A stretch of 13,856 nucleotides of DNA from JASFUX01 sp050050115 (lineage in GTDB: Bacteria; Pseudomonadota; Alphaproteobacteria; Caulobacterales; Maricaulaceae). Numbering within the stretch: position 1 is the stretch's first letter; each line of letters starts with the position of its first letter. Below are positions 1-5,817 of this stretch, piece by piece. Where the stretch lies: contig JASFUX010000071.1 of NCBI GenBank assembly GCA_050050115.1, forward strand, positions 1 to 13,856, in the 5' to 3' direction. Both the position numbers and the translations under genes were made by a program. The notes beneath the pieces were generated by a model. It had not been told where the DNA came from and ran no database searches. It was given only the letters and a program-made list of their open reading frames with translations.

Positions 1-1107
1 ACGCTCTTAGGGCTCGCCGGTTTGCGCGATCCGCCGCGCCGGCATGCGCGCGAGGCGGTCGAGACGGCGCACGCCGCGGGCGTGCAGGTGATCATGATCA
101 CCGGCGACGCGCCCGACACCGCCGCAGCGATCGCCGCCGATGTCGGCCTCGAGACAGGGGACGTGATCCAGGGTCATGAGATCGACGCGCTGGACGACGC
201 GACGCTGACGGCGCGGCTGCGCGCCAGCGCGGTGCTGAGCCGTACGACGCCCGAGCACAAGCTGCGCGTCGTTGAGCTGCTTCAGCGCGCCGGCGAGATC
301 GTCGCCATGACCGGGGACGGGGTGAACGACGCGCCGGCGCTCAAGAAGGCCGACATCGGCGTCGCCATGGGCGTGCGCGGGACCGATGCGGCGAAGGCCG
401 CCGCCGATATGGTGCTCCTCGACGACGATTTCTCCACGATCATCGAAGCCATGCGCGAGGGCCGGCGACAGGACGACAACATCCGCAAGTTCGTTCGCTT
501 CCTGGTCTCGGCCAACTGCGGCGAAGCGCTCGCGGTCGCGGGCAACATCGTCGTTGGCGCGCCGCTGATCCTCCAGCCGGTCCAGATCCTCTGGATGAAC
601 CTTGTAACCGACGGCGCGCCCGCGCTGGCGCTCGGGTTCGAGCGCGCCGAGCCCGAGGTCATGGCGCGCCCGCCGCGCCAGCCCGCCGCGCCGGTGCTCT
701 CGCGCACGATGGTGCGCGATATTACCGTGTACGGATCGGCGTTGGGCGCGATCGCCTTGGCGTTCTTCCATCTGAACACCGCGGCCGGCGTCGTGGTCGC
801 CCAGACGTTTGCGTTCTCGGCCCTGGTCGTCATCCAGCAGCTGATGATCCTCAACTTCCGGGCGGACACGGCGCCGATCTCGAAGATCGGCTGGACGTCC
901 AACCCCTGGCTGCTCGGCGCGATCGCAAGCTCGATCGCGCTCCAGTTCGCCGCCGTCTACCTCTGGCCGCTCAACGCGGCGCTGGGCGTCGCGCCGCTGC
1001 CGGCGTGGTCGTGGGGCGCGTTCATCCTCATCGGCGCTGCGATCGTCGCTGCGTCCGAGGCGGTCTTGGTCTTCAAGGCGTGGAAAGGCGCAGGCGCGCG
1101 CCGCTGA
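1..1107 (+). CDS. Cation-transporting P-type ATPase, C-terminal part (partial, 5' end outside window)
   Basis: The frame is open from the first base, so the start lies outside the window and about 368 C-terminal residues are visible. In order they hold the P-domain motifs DPPR and MITGD, the hinge MTGDGVNDAPALKKADIGVA, and then the transmembrane half with NIRKFVRFLVSANCGEALA and QILWMNLVTDGAPALALGF. This last block is typical of type II (SERCA/PMR1-like) calcium pumps, which use ATP to move cations across the inner membrane. The final 150 or so residues are hydrophobic segments matching the cation-ATPase C-terminal domain. The phosphorylated DKTGT site and nucleotide-binding domain must lie upstream. 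Calcium is the most likely substrate from the family resemblance, but other divalent ions cannot be excluded. The protein ends in a short basic tail, and no clear terminator follows. Confidence 0.93.
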   Translation, partial: TLLGLAGLRDPPRRHAREAVETAHAAGVQVIMITGDAPDTAAAIAADVGLETGDVIQGHEIDALDDATLTARLRASAVLSRTTPEHKLRVVELLQRAGEIVAMTGDGVNDAPALKKADIGVAMGVRGTDAAKAAADMVLLDDDFSTIIEAMREGRRQDDNIRKFVRFLVSANCGEALAVAGNIVVGAPLILQPVQILWMNLVTDGAPALALGFERAEPEVMARPPRQPAAPVLSRTMVRDITVYGSALGAIALAFFHLNTAAGVVVAQTFAFSALVVIQQLMILNFRADTAPISKIGWTSNPWLLGAIASSIALQFAAVYLWPLNAALGVAPLPAWSWGAFILIGAAIVAASEAVLVFKAWKGAGARR

Positions 1108-1178
1108 CGCAGGCACAGCTGCGAGCGGCCCGAACACATCGCCGAGCCCGATCAAGGTGCTGATTTTGCGCTGAGAAG

Positions 1179-1254
1179 TGGCTCCCCGGGTAGGACTCGA
1201 ACCTACGACCCAGCGGTTAACAGCCGCTTGCTCTACCAACTGAGCTACCGAGGA
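1179..1254 (-). tRNA. tRNA-Asn (anticodon GUU)
   Basis: The minus strand folds as a complete 76-nt cloverleaf with encoded CCA. The acceptor stem is TCCTCGG with CCGGGGA, the D-arm has AGCTCAGTTGGTAGAGCA, the anticodon loop is CTGTTAA between GCGG and CCGC, and the T-arm contains GGTTCGAGTCC. The anticodon GTT reads Asn codons. It lies convergent to the ATPase gene. Confidence 0.97.
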
Positions 1255-1286
1255 CCAGATCGTCCGCCGCAGGGCGGGCGATGGGG

Positions 1287-1315
1287 CGTATAGCAGAGGT
1301 GTTTTGCCCGCGCAA
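1287..1315 (-). promoter_or_regulatory. Probable sigma-70-type promoter of tRNA-Asn
   Basis: On the minus strand TTGCGC (1315-1310) is followed after exactly 17 nt by TATACG (1292-1287). Transcription would start near 1280, about 25 nt before the tRNA 5' end at 1254. The spacing is ideal and the position suits a tRNA leader. The match is by eye only. Confidence 0.5.
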
Positions 1316-1426
1316 AGCGCACAAGGACCGAAGCTGCGATTGGCCGCGCCCGAAAGCGCAAGGCCGTGACGCCTGGGTCAAAGGAGAGGCGGCGAATCGA
1401 CTGCGCGCTCCCCGTGGATCCGCGAA

Positions 1427-1456
1427 AGAAAAAAGGGAGCCGCAAGCGGCTCCCTT
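1427..1456 (-). terminator. Rho-independent terminator (minus strand)
   Basis: An 11-bp perfect stem (1433-1443 with 1446-1456, core GGGAGCCGC / GCGGCTCCC) is followed on the minus strand by a run of six T (1434-1429), part of it shared with the stem base. There is no T run on the other side, so it acts on minus-strand transcripts. The only recognised minus-strand gene upstream is tRNA-Cys, about 250 bp away, so it may serve an unrecognised small transcript. Confidence 0.75.
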
Positions 1457-1519
1457 AAGGCGTTGGGTGAATGGTGGGGTGTCTTCAAGGGAAGACAACG
1501 CCAACCTCGCCTGACGTGG

Positions 1520-1555
1520 TTAATTAAAGATTAACGCGCCGAGCTCTCGTAGAAT
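1520..1555 (+). promoter_or_regulatory. CtrA-type box with -10-like element
   Basis: TTAA at 1520-1523, seven bases, then TTAA at 1531-1534 is an exact match to the binding box of CtrA, the alphaproteobacterial cell-cycle response regulator. On the plus strand a TAGAAT -10-like hexamer begins 15 nt further (1550-1555), the usual place for a CtrA-activated promoter with the box over the -35 region. No protein gene is recognised downstream on either strand, so the target is unknown. Confidence 0.4.
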
Positions 1556-1702
1556 CTTCATTAAGCATAAGGCCGCCGACCGGGGGCGGCGAACCCAAGC
1601 GGCGCGGGCGCTTACTGCGAGACCGGCCGCGAAACCGGGCGCAGGATCAGCGCCGCGCGCTCGTTGGCGCGAGTCTCAGTTTTCCAAGACATTCGAGGGA
1701 TT

Positions 1703-1776
1703 TGGAGGCGCCGCCCGGAATCGAACCGGGGTGCAAGGATTTGCAGTCCTCTGCGTAACCACTCCGCCACGGCGCC
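1703..1776 (-). tRNA. tRNA-Cys (anticodon GCA), integration target; 5' half lies in attL
   Basis: The minus strand forms a 74-nt cloverleaf with encoded CCA. The acceptor starts GGCGCC and pairs with GGCGCC before the discriminator T, the anticodon loop is CTGCAAA (anticodon GCA, Cys), and the T-arm contains GGTTCGATTCC. Nucleotides 1-40 (1776-1737) are repeated exactly at 11778-11817, so this is the attachment site of the element to its right. If crossover was in the anticodon arm, the 3' half here is chromosomal and the 5' half was brought by the element, which restored a functional gene and now supplies the upstream promoter DNA. Confidence 0.97.
1737..1776. repeat. attL core (40-bp direct repeat, left copy)
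   Basis: This is identical over 40 bp to 11778-11817. It starts at GGATTTGCAG and ends GGCGCC exactly at the mature 5' end of tRNA-Cys. The flanking bases differ at both ends, so the repeat is delimited by the tRNA sequence from its 5' end to five bases past the anticodon. Confidence 0.93.
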
Positions 1777-1793
1777 AAGTTATTGAAATAACA

Positions 1794-1832
1794 CGATAAA
1801 TAAGACTTGGTGGAATCGTGTTTTCCAATATT
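1794..1832 (-). promoter_or_regulatory. Candidate element-borne promoter for tRNA-Cys
   Basis: Reading towards the tRNA on the minus strand, TTGGAA (around 1829) is followed 17 nt later by TCTTAT (around 1801). Each hexamer matches four of six consensus bases. Transcription would start about 15-20 nt before the tRNA 5' end at 1776. It lies inside the element, so it would replace the chromosomal promoter left beyond attR. Confidence 0.35.
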
Positions 1833-1850
1833 TCGCCCGATGTTTTCCAA
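1819..1850 (+). repeat. Arm-type direct repeats TGTTTTCCAA (pair)
   Basis: Two exact 10-bp copies lie at 1819-1828 and 1841-1850, 22 bp apart (two helical turns). TGTTTTCCA recurs at 11685-11693 and a CTTTCCAAAA variant at 11740-11749 beside attR. Short direct repeats in the same orientation flanking both cores are what integrase arm-binding sites look like. Confidence 0.45.
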
Positions 1851-2272
1851 AAGTGGGGATCGGGCGCGCGATTCGGTATCCCGCCGCGCCGGTTTGATCA
1901 AGCGCCTCGGTGTACCCGCCTCAACATCTCAGTGGCGCGGCTTGATCAAATGCCGAGGTTCATTTGCCTCGATACCAGGTAAATAAAATGCCGCAAAATC
2001 AGGCATATATCGGTGGGAACCGAATAGTTTTTGGGGATACATGGGTGAGGGGGGATTGTGAGACCCCCCGCGACTCCCTTTTAATGCTTGAGCGGTCCGC
2101 TAGTACCCTGTCGCTGGCCGCGAGCCAGCCGGCATATCCGGTCTGACGAGGGGCCAATCTACCATTGGGACGGTGGAGAGGTCTTGGCTAGGGCGGGCCG
2201 CGGCGTTCGTATTTGAGAGAAGCGCCGCGGTCCCGCTTACCATCAGCACCGAAGAATCAACGGCTCTGACCA

Positions 2273-2292
2273 TAACAACGGTACCGTTGTTA
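2273..2292. repeat. Perfect 20-bp palindrome
   Basis: The half-site TAACAACGGT is followed at once by its exact reverse complement with no spacer. It lies between integrase and attL, outside any called gene. A dimeric DNA-binding protein site (regulator or directionality factor) is the simplest reading; the partner is unknown. Confidence 0.7.
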
Positions 2293-2417
2293 CTTTGACC
2301 GCGCAATTTGCGCGGAGAGATAATTCGATTTTTTCCGCAACAGAATTATGCGTCCACATTTGTGTTCGCTGGCGTACACAATTGTGCGCACTCATTTTTG
2401 GTCACGCTTTCAACGCT

Positions 2418-3458
2418 CTAATCTGAGAGCCACAAATCCAGCTCAGAAATCGCTGATTTTGCATGCCGCTTCGTATCTGCGCGACGCGCGTAGTGGAGCG
2501 CCGTTGCAAGTGTCCGTTTTTGCATCGCGTCTTTTGCGGTCCTCAAATCCACGCCTCTTTCTGCGAGCGCCGCGCCCAGCGTGTGATTCAGGCCCTTCAT
2601 TGTGAGCCCTTCTCCTAGGTCGCCCGAGGCGATCATCTCTCTCAGGAAGTCCCCTGACGCCTTGTAGAGCGCATTTGCGGTCGAGAAGGGTTTATCCCGC
2701 TTGTTGCTGGCGATCATGTCGGCTGGGCGCTTGCCTTCGAATACCCATGCCAGCGCCGCGGGGATGCTCTGCACCGTCTCAAACGCGGTTTTGTCGCTCA
2801 CGTTGGCGATGCCCTCGGGCGTCACGGCTTCCCACCCGATGTCCGGTATCTCAGACGGCCGGAAACCCAAGAGTGCGAGCGCATAGGCGCGGGCGAGCCC
2901 GATGGGCGCCGCTTCAAGGGCCGTACGAACTTCGTCAGGTCGCCAAGGCCGGTTTCGGTCGGGCAGGTTGCGAGGGCGCTTCGGAAGCGTCACAGCGCGC
3001 CACGGGTTCTCAGAAACGAAGCCATACTCGACGCCGTATTTCCACAGTACACGGCACACTTGAACAACGTAGCGCCCTTGACGCCAGCCGCGTTGCTTCA
3101 CGGCGATGTCGCGTATCTCGCGGGCGCGGGCAGAGGTCAGGCGTTCCGGTCTCTCGTGCCCTGCGTGTTCGCGCATCCAGTCGAGCGCCTTGGCGTAGTC
3201 GCTCTTTGTCACGTCGGCCAGATCGGCGAAGGCAGGGGATCTCTTGTAGGCGACGACCATCGCGTGAAGCGTCCCGGCTTGCGGCATGAGACGCACGGGC
3301 GGTATAGCTGCGATCTCTGCGAGCATTTCGGGCGTCGCGTGCCACGTTCCCGCGATCCGCCGCGGCGCGTGCTTCAATCGTGTTCCGCTAGCGCGATGAT
3401 AGGCGTACGTCCGCCCACGGCTGACGACGACCTTAATCCCCTTCATCTGCATCAGCAT
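2418..3458 (-). CDS. int: Tyrosine-type site-specific integrase with altered active site
   Basis: This 346-residue tyrosine recombinase should catalyse integration and excision at the tRNA-Cys site. The core-binding domain spans roughly residues 60-160 and the catalytic domain follows. The first catalytic Arg is R200 in GFRPSEI, a Lys lies in NVSDKTAFE, and the nucleophile is Y323 in ALHYARRAD. The box II region reads MKGLNHTLG where relatives usually have GLRHT, so the second catalytic Arg is Asn (N291), and the later GH is QK. The QK change is, from memory, common in an alphaproteobacterial subgroup, but loss of the Arg is not expected and may reduce activity. I chose ATG 3458, preceded on its strand by GGGGGG; the open frame extends upstream to 3578. 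It overlaps the end of the AlpA-like gene by 26 nt, so the two are probably co-transcribed. Confidence 0.9.
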   Translation of the reverse strand: MLMQMKGIKVVVSRGRTYAYHRASGTRLKHAPRRIAGTWHATPEMLAEIAAIPPVRLMPQAGTLHAMVVAYKRSPAFADLADVTKSDYAKALDWMREHAGHERPERLTSARAREIRDIAVKQRGWRQGRYVVQVCRVLWKYGVEYGFVSENPWRAVTLPKRPRNLPDRNRPWRPDEVRTALEAAPIGLARAYALALLGFRPSEIPDIGWEAVTPEGIANVSDKTAFETVQSIPAALAWVFEGKRPADMIASNKRDKPFSTANALYKASGDFLREMIASGDLGEGLTMKGLNHTLGAALAERGVDLRTAKDAMQKRTLATALHYARRADTKRHAKSAISELDLWLSD

Positions 3459-3678
3459 CGAAGTCCCCCCAAGCCTTTGGCTCAGAGGACTCCAACCCCG
3501 CCATGCGATCAAGCCATGACGACAGGTGGTCGAGCTTGATCCGCACTTCGCGGCCGATGCGAACGCGGGGGCCGTCATAGTGCTTGTCGAAGCTTTCGCG
3601 GCTTAGGCGACAACGCACTGCGGCTTCGTCGAGGGTGATCGCCTCGACGGGTCCGGCGTATGTGGCGGGTTCGGTCAA
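3433..3678 (-). CDS. AlpA/excisionase-like helix-turn-helix protein
   Basis: This is a small 81-residue protein. Residues 14-58 (TLDEAAVRCRLSRESFDKHY, then VRIGREVRIKLDHLSSWLDR) match the winged-helix layout of the MerR-like HTH_17/AlpA/excisionase group: a helix-turn-helix, a short wing with basic residues, and a final helix. Such proteins act as recombination directionality factors or activate integrase expression. The C-terminus is acidic (GDFDADADEGD). No ATG is available; the frame is closed by a stop upstream and the only usable start is TTG at 3678. It sits directly upstream of and overlaps the integrase, as alpA does in P4-like and PICI satellites. Divergent transcription from the gene at 3735 leaves 56 bp for two promoters. 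Confidence 0.75.
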   Translation of the reverse strand: MTEPATYAGPVEAITLDEAAVRCRLSRESFDKHYDGPRVRIGREVRIKLDHLSSWLDRMAGLESSEPKAWGDFDADADEGD

Positions 3679-3734
3679 TTGCCGCTGCCAGTGGAATCGT
3701 CGGACTCTTCAACAAAGCTCTTCGAGGATTGATC

Positions 3735-4013
3735 ATGACCAAGGTCCAGGGCGTGCTTGCGTGCGGCGCGTGCGAGGTGCCGTTGAAAGGCCCGGCTCAG
3801 CCGAAGGCGGAAGATATTGTCGCGTGCCCCGACTGCGGGCGTAGCGACACATTCAAGCGCGCCAAGTCCGAAGCGGATAAATTCTTCAAGGATCAACTCG
3901 GCCGCGGTCTCAGCGGGGGCCTGGCGAAGCTCGCGCGACGAACTCCGGGCCTCACGCACAAGCCAGCTCACCGCGTTAAACGAGACTTCCGATTCATCTA
4001 TATCAACGGGTGA
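3735..4013 (+). CDS. Small zinc-ribbon protein of unknown function
   Basis: This gene encodes 92 residues. Four cysteines in two pairs, C10-x2-C13 (CGAC) and C31-x2-C34 (CPDC), form a typical zinc ribbon. They are followed by a charged helix (around SEADKFFKDQLG) and a basic tail with KRDFRFIYING. The start at ATG 3735 is preceded by GAGGA at a 6-nt distance, a good ribosome binding site. It is one of only two plus-strand genes in the element and is divergent from the AlpA-like gene, a position often held by early regulators, but no function is recognised. An antisense ORF (3675-4022) covers the same ground and begins with an ATGA overlap to the 49-aa gene. I prefer the plus gene because of the Cys pairs and ribosome binding site. 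Confidence 0.65.
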   Translation: MTKVQGVLACGACEVPLKGPAQPKAEDIVACPDCGRSDTFKRAKSEADKFFKDQLGRGLSGGLAKLARRTPGLTHKPAHRVKRDFRFIYING

Positions 4014-4018
4014 CGCGC

Positions 4019-4168
4019 TCATTCTTCTTCCTCAATAAAGCCGAGCAACTTCCCCCGCGCCAGCCGCAGCGCTTCGATCGCCACGTCGTCGGCGAGCGCT
4101 TCGATTGTATCGGTGTCCGGCTTTGGCGGTCGACCACGGCGCGGCTTGCTATTCGGCTCGATCGTCAT
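4019..4168 (-). CDS. 49-residue basic/acidic protein with GRPPKP motif
   Basis: The gene is short but well framed: ATG 4168 to TGA 4019. The N-terminus is basic and proline-rich (SKPRRGRPPKP, AT-hook-like), and the rest forms an amphipathic helix ending in EEEE. It overlaps the 32-aa gene by 20 nt and ends just short of the convergent zinc-ribbon gene at 4013. The GRPPKP start is reminiscent of the N-terminus of P27-type small terminase subunits, but nothing else of that family is present. It could be a truncated relic or an unrelated DNA-binding peptide. Confidence 0.4.
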   Translation of the reverse strand: MTIEPNSKPRRGRPPKPDTDTIEALADDVAIEALRLARGKLLGFIEEEE

Positions 4169-4247
4169 CGTCGTCGTCAGGCCCACACGCTTCGATCAAT
4201 GCCGCGAGGGCGCGCTTGAAGTCATCGAATTCGATCAGCTCACTCAT
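4149..4247 (-). CDS. 32-residue small protein with poly-Asp tail
   Basis: The ORF begins with an ATGA overlap (4244-4247) at the stop of the preceding 127-aa gene, a strong sign of translational coupling. The sequence starts MSELIEFDDFKRALAALIEA and ends CGPDDDDDDRAE. A helix followed by an acidic tail can be seen, and there is no recognised family. It is the second-last gene of the capsid operon. Confidence 0.45.
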   Translation of the reverse strand: MSELIEFDDFKRALAALIEACGPDDDDDDRAE

Positions 4248-4627
4248 TGCAAAGTCGCTCCGCGCCGTTCGATCTCGGCTTCGACATTCGCCTCTTCAGC
4301 ACGCGCCTCTATGATCATCGCCGCCCACTGCGCAGCGCTCGGCACCTTACCGTTTGCGAGCCGTTCGCCGCCTCGCATGGCGCGCTTCACGAGCCGAGCG
4401 CCGCCGTCGCGCTGCGCGTCGGTGTATGCCTCAGTTATCAACGTGCGAAGATGCTCGGGATCGACTTGTCTGCACGCCTCCGCCGCGACGACTCGCAGCG
4501 ACTGTGAAACGCCCGCCATGAGCGTTTTGACCTCCGCATCCGTCAGCTCGGCGAGACGATCGGTTGTGTCGCCGATCTTGGCGCGGATCGCTTGACAGGT
4601 TTCCGCGAGTTGTAGATCGAAGCTCAT
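4244..4627 (-). CDS. Phage-type protein next to portal, possible connector or packaging accessory
   Basis: This 127-residue protein is almost entirely helical, with an N-terminal half rich in acidic residues (LAELTDAEVKTLM) and a basic middle (RLVKRAMRGGERLANGK). The start ATG overlaps the portal stop in an ATGA (4624-4627), so the two are translationally coupled. The slot immediately after portal in capsid-protease-portal islands is usually a head-tail connector or adaptor, and that is my best guess from position alone. The sequence does not show a recognisable gp6-like or terminase small-subunit signature, so a packaging accessory or scaffold is equally open. Confidence 0.6.
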   Translation of the reverse strand: MSFDLQLAETCQAIRAKIGDTTDRLAELTDAEVKTLMAGVSQSLRVVAAEACRQVDPEHLRTLITEAYTDAQRDGGARLVKRAMRGGERLANGKVPSAAQWAAMIIEARAEEANVEAEIERRGATLQ

Positions 4628-5817
4628 TGCGAATTCTCCGTAGTCTGAGTAGGTGACGCCCGCAGCGGCGTCAGATCGTCTCCGCCTTCCGCGGCCGGGT
4701 AGTTTTCAAGCCTTCGAATTTCGTTCGTTGTCAGAATGCCGGCGCGTCGCGCTGTCTCGTACGTTGACCAGCGTTCGGCCGGATCGCCGCGGAGAAGACC
4801 GCTAAGATTGAACTCGAAAAACAGCCCACTGCCGGCCGGTAGCAAACACCTTTCGAGTTCCGCCTCGACGCGGGACGCGAGGGGGTTCAGGGTTTGCGTG
4901 ACAAGGTCTAAATAGGCGAACTTTGCGCTTGCGTACGCCACCGATCCGGACATTCCGAGAGCGGACGGATTGACGCCAAAAATTCGCGCAACATCCTCGG
5001 CGCTGAACTTGCGGCTTTCCAGCAGCTCCGCGTCCTCGGCGGAAAACTCGGTCGTTTCAAATTTCATCCCCTCTTCCAGAATGGGAACGTCGCCCGCATT
5101 CGCCGAGCCCGCGTAGTCGCGAAGCCATTCGCGCAAAATTTTCCGAGCTGGATCGCCGAGCTTGCCGGGAACGTTGAGTGTGCCGGATGGCCGCAGACCA
5201 TTCGACGCGAGGGAGCCCGCAACTTCATTTTGCGCGATCGCCGTCTGCAAGGCGGCGCGGGCGATGCTGATCGGCGAAACGCCCAGCACGCCGTCCGCGT
5301 CGAGCTGATTGCGAACGTGCAAAATGTCGTCTTGTAGTAAGACGACGGGATCGCGCCCCGCGGTCGCGGTGACCTTGTATCGGAGGCCGCCAGACGCGAG
5401 GCGTTCAACGCTGACGGTCTCGGGCGCAAGCGGGACGATCTCGGCGAGCGCGCCGTCCCGGTCACGGATGAGGCGAGCGTAGAAATTGCCGCGTGTGTCC
5501 AAGTCTCGCGAGATGCGTTCGATCAAGCCGAAGCGGGTGAGCGTCGGCGACGGTTGCGCCAGCGCGCGAGCTGTCGAATCGTCGCGGACAAGCTCGCGTC
5601 CGCCGTCTTCAGTGCGACGGAATAGATCAAGCGGAACGGATGCGAGCAACGTCGCCTTCAGTTCGATCGCCCGACAGGCGACGGCCGAGTTGCTGAGCAC
5701 GGCTTGCGGCGTGACGAACCCGCCGGCAGAGCGAGGCCGGACGAAGTTCTTTTCGACGTACGCCGGATCGTAAGAGCGCCGCTCATAGCCCAAAGCGCGG
5801 GCGATGCGATCAAACAT
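4624..5817 (-). CDS. HK97-family phage portal protein
   Basis: A protein of 397 residues, a normal length for the family. Portals form a dodecameric ring at one vertex of the procapsid through which DNA is pumped. Recognisable blocks are the early helix SNSAVACRAIELKATLLASV followed by PLDLFRR, the centre ILHVRNQLDADGVLGVSPIS, and the family hallmark FSAEDAELLESRKFSAEDVA followed by RIFGVNPSALG near residues 260-295. The end is acidic and low in complexity. The start is ATG 5817, preceded by GGGGG at 6 nt; GTG 5820 is possible. It overlaps the protease stop by 8 nt and the next gene by 4 nt, so protease, portal and the 127-aa gene are one translationally linked block. A portal without any terminase gene in the same element is unusual. 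Confidence 0.95.
   Translation of the reverse strand: MFDRIARALGYERRSYDPAYVEKNFVRPRSAGGFVTPQAVLSNSAVACRAIELKATLLASVPLDLFRRTEDGGRELVRDDSTARALAQPSPTLTRFGLIERISRDLDTRGNFYARLIRDRDGALAEIVPLAPETVSVERLASGGLRYKVTATAGRDPVVLLQDDILHVRNQLDADGVLGVSPISIARAALQTAIAQNEVAGSLASNGLRPSGTLNVPGKLGDPARKILREWLRDYAGSANAGDVPILEEGMKFETTEFSAEDAELLESRKFSAEDVARIFGVNPSALGMSGSVAYASAKFAYLDLVTQTLNPLASRVEAELERCLLPAGSGLFFEFNLSGLLRGDPAERWSTYETARRAGILTTNEIRRLENYPAAEGGDDLTPLRASPTQTTENSQ

Larger units (their letters stand above)
1255..1702. other. Gene-free stretch between the two tRNA genes
   Basis: No convincing protein gene is seen in these 448 bp. The stretch holds the tRNA-Asn promoter, a strong minus-strand terminator hairpin at 1427-1456, further nested inverted repeats at 1458-1503, and a perfect TTAA-N7-TTAA box at 1520-1534. 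A 26-codon minus-strand ORF (1612-1692) directly downstream of tRNA-Cys has no ribosome binding site and was not called. Confidence 0.6.
1777..2417. other. Non-coding attL arm, rich in palindromes
   Basis: No confident gene is found in these 641 bp. They hold a dyad GTTATT-GA-AATAAC next to the core (1779-1792), two TGTTTTCCAA repeats (1819, 1841), two TTGATCAA palindromes (1894, 1942), a GGGGGG/CCCCCC hairpin (2049-2069), a perfect 20-bp palindrome (2273-2292), the stem CCGCGCA/TGCGCGG (2299-2315), the stem ATAATTC/GAATTAT (2320-2349) and two CACAWTTGTG boxes (2355, 2377). A minus-strand promoter-like pair TTGGAA-17-TCTTAT faces tRNA-Cys. A 52-codon plus ORF from ATG 1988 and a minus ORF at 2100-2306 are possible but unsupported. 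Confidence 0.6.

Noticed and set aside
7..1239. Long minus-strand ORF opposite the P-type ATPase
   Set aside because: Arg/Asp-rich low-complexity translation without domains, lying antisense to a clear P-type ATPase and over the tRNA-Asn gene; a GC-rich shadow frame.
1612..1692. 26-codon minus ORF just downstream of tRNA-Cys
   Set aside because: It has a stop and a plausible composition but no ribosome binding site and no known tRNA-linked peptide of this kind; too weak to call.
2049..2090. GGGGGG/CCCCCC hairpin as a plus-strand terminator
   Set aside because: The T run (CCCTTTTAA) starts about 9 nt after the stem, too far for an intrinsic terminator.
1988..2146. 52-codon plus ORF in the attL arm
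   Set aside because: Only a weak AGG precedes the ATG, no domain is recognisable, and it overlaps several inverted repeats.
2100..2306. 68-codon minus ORF in the attL arm
   Set aside because: It needs a TTG start, has no ribosome binding site and runs through the perfect 20-bp palindrome; non-coding DNA with binding sites explains the region better.
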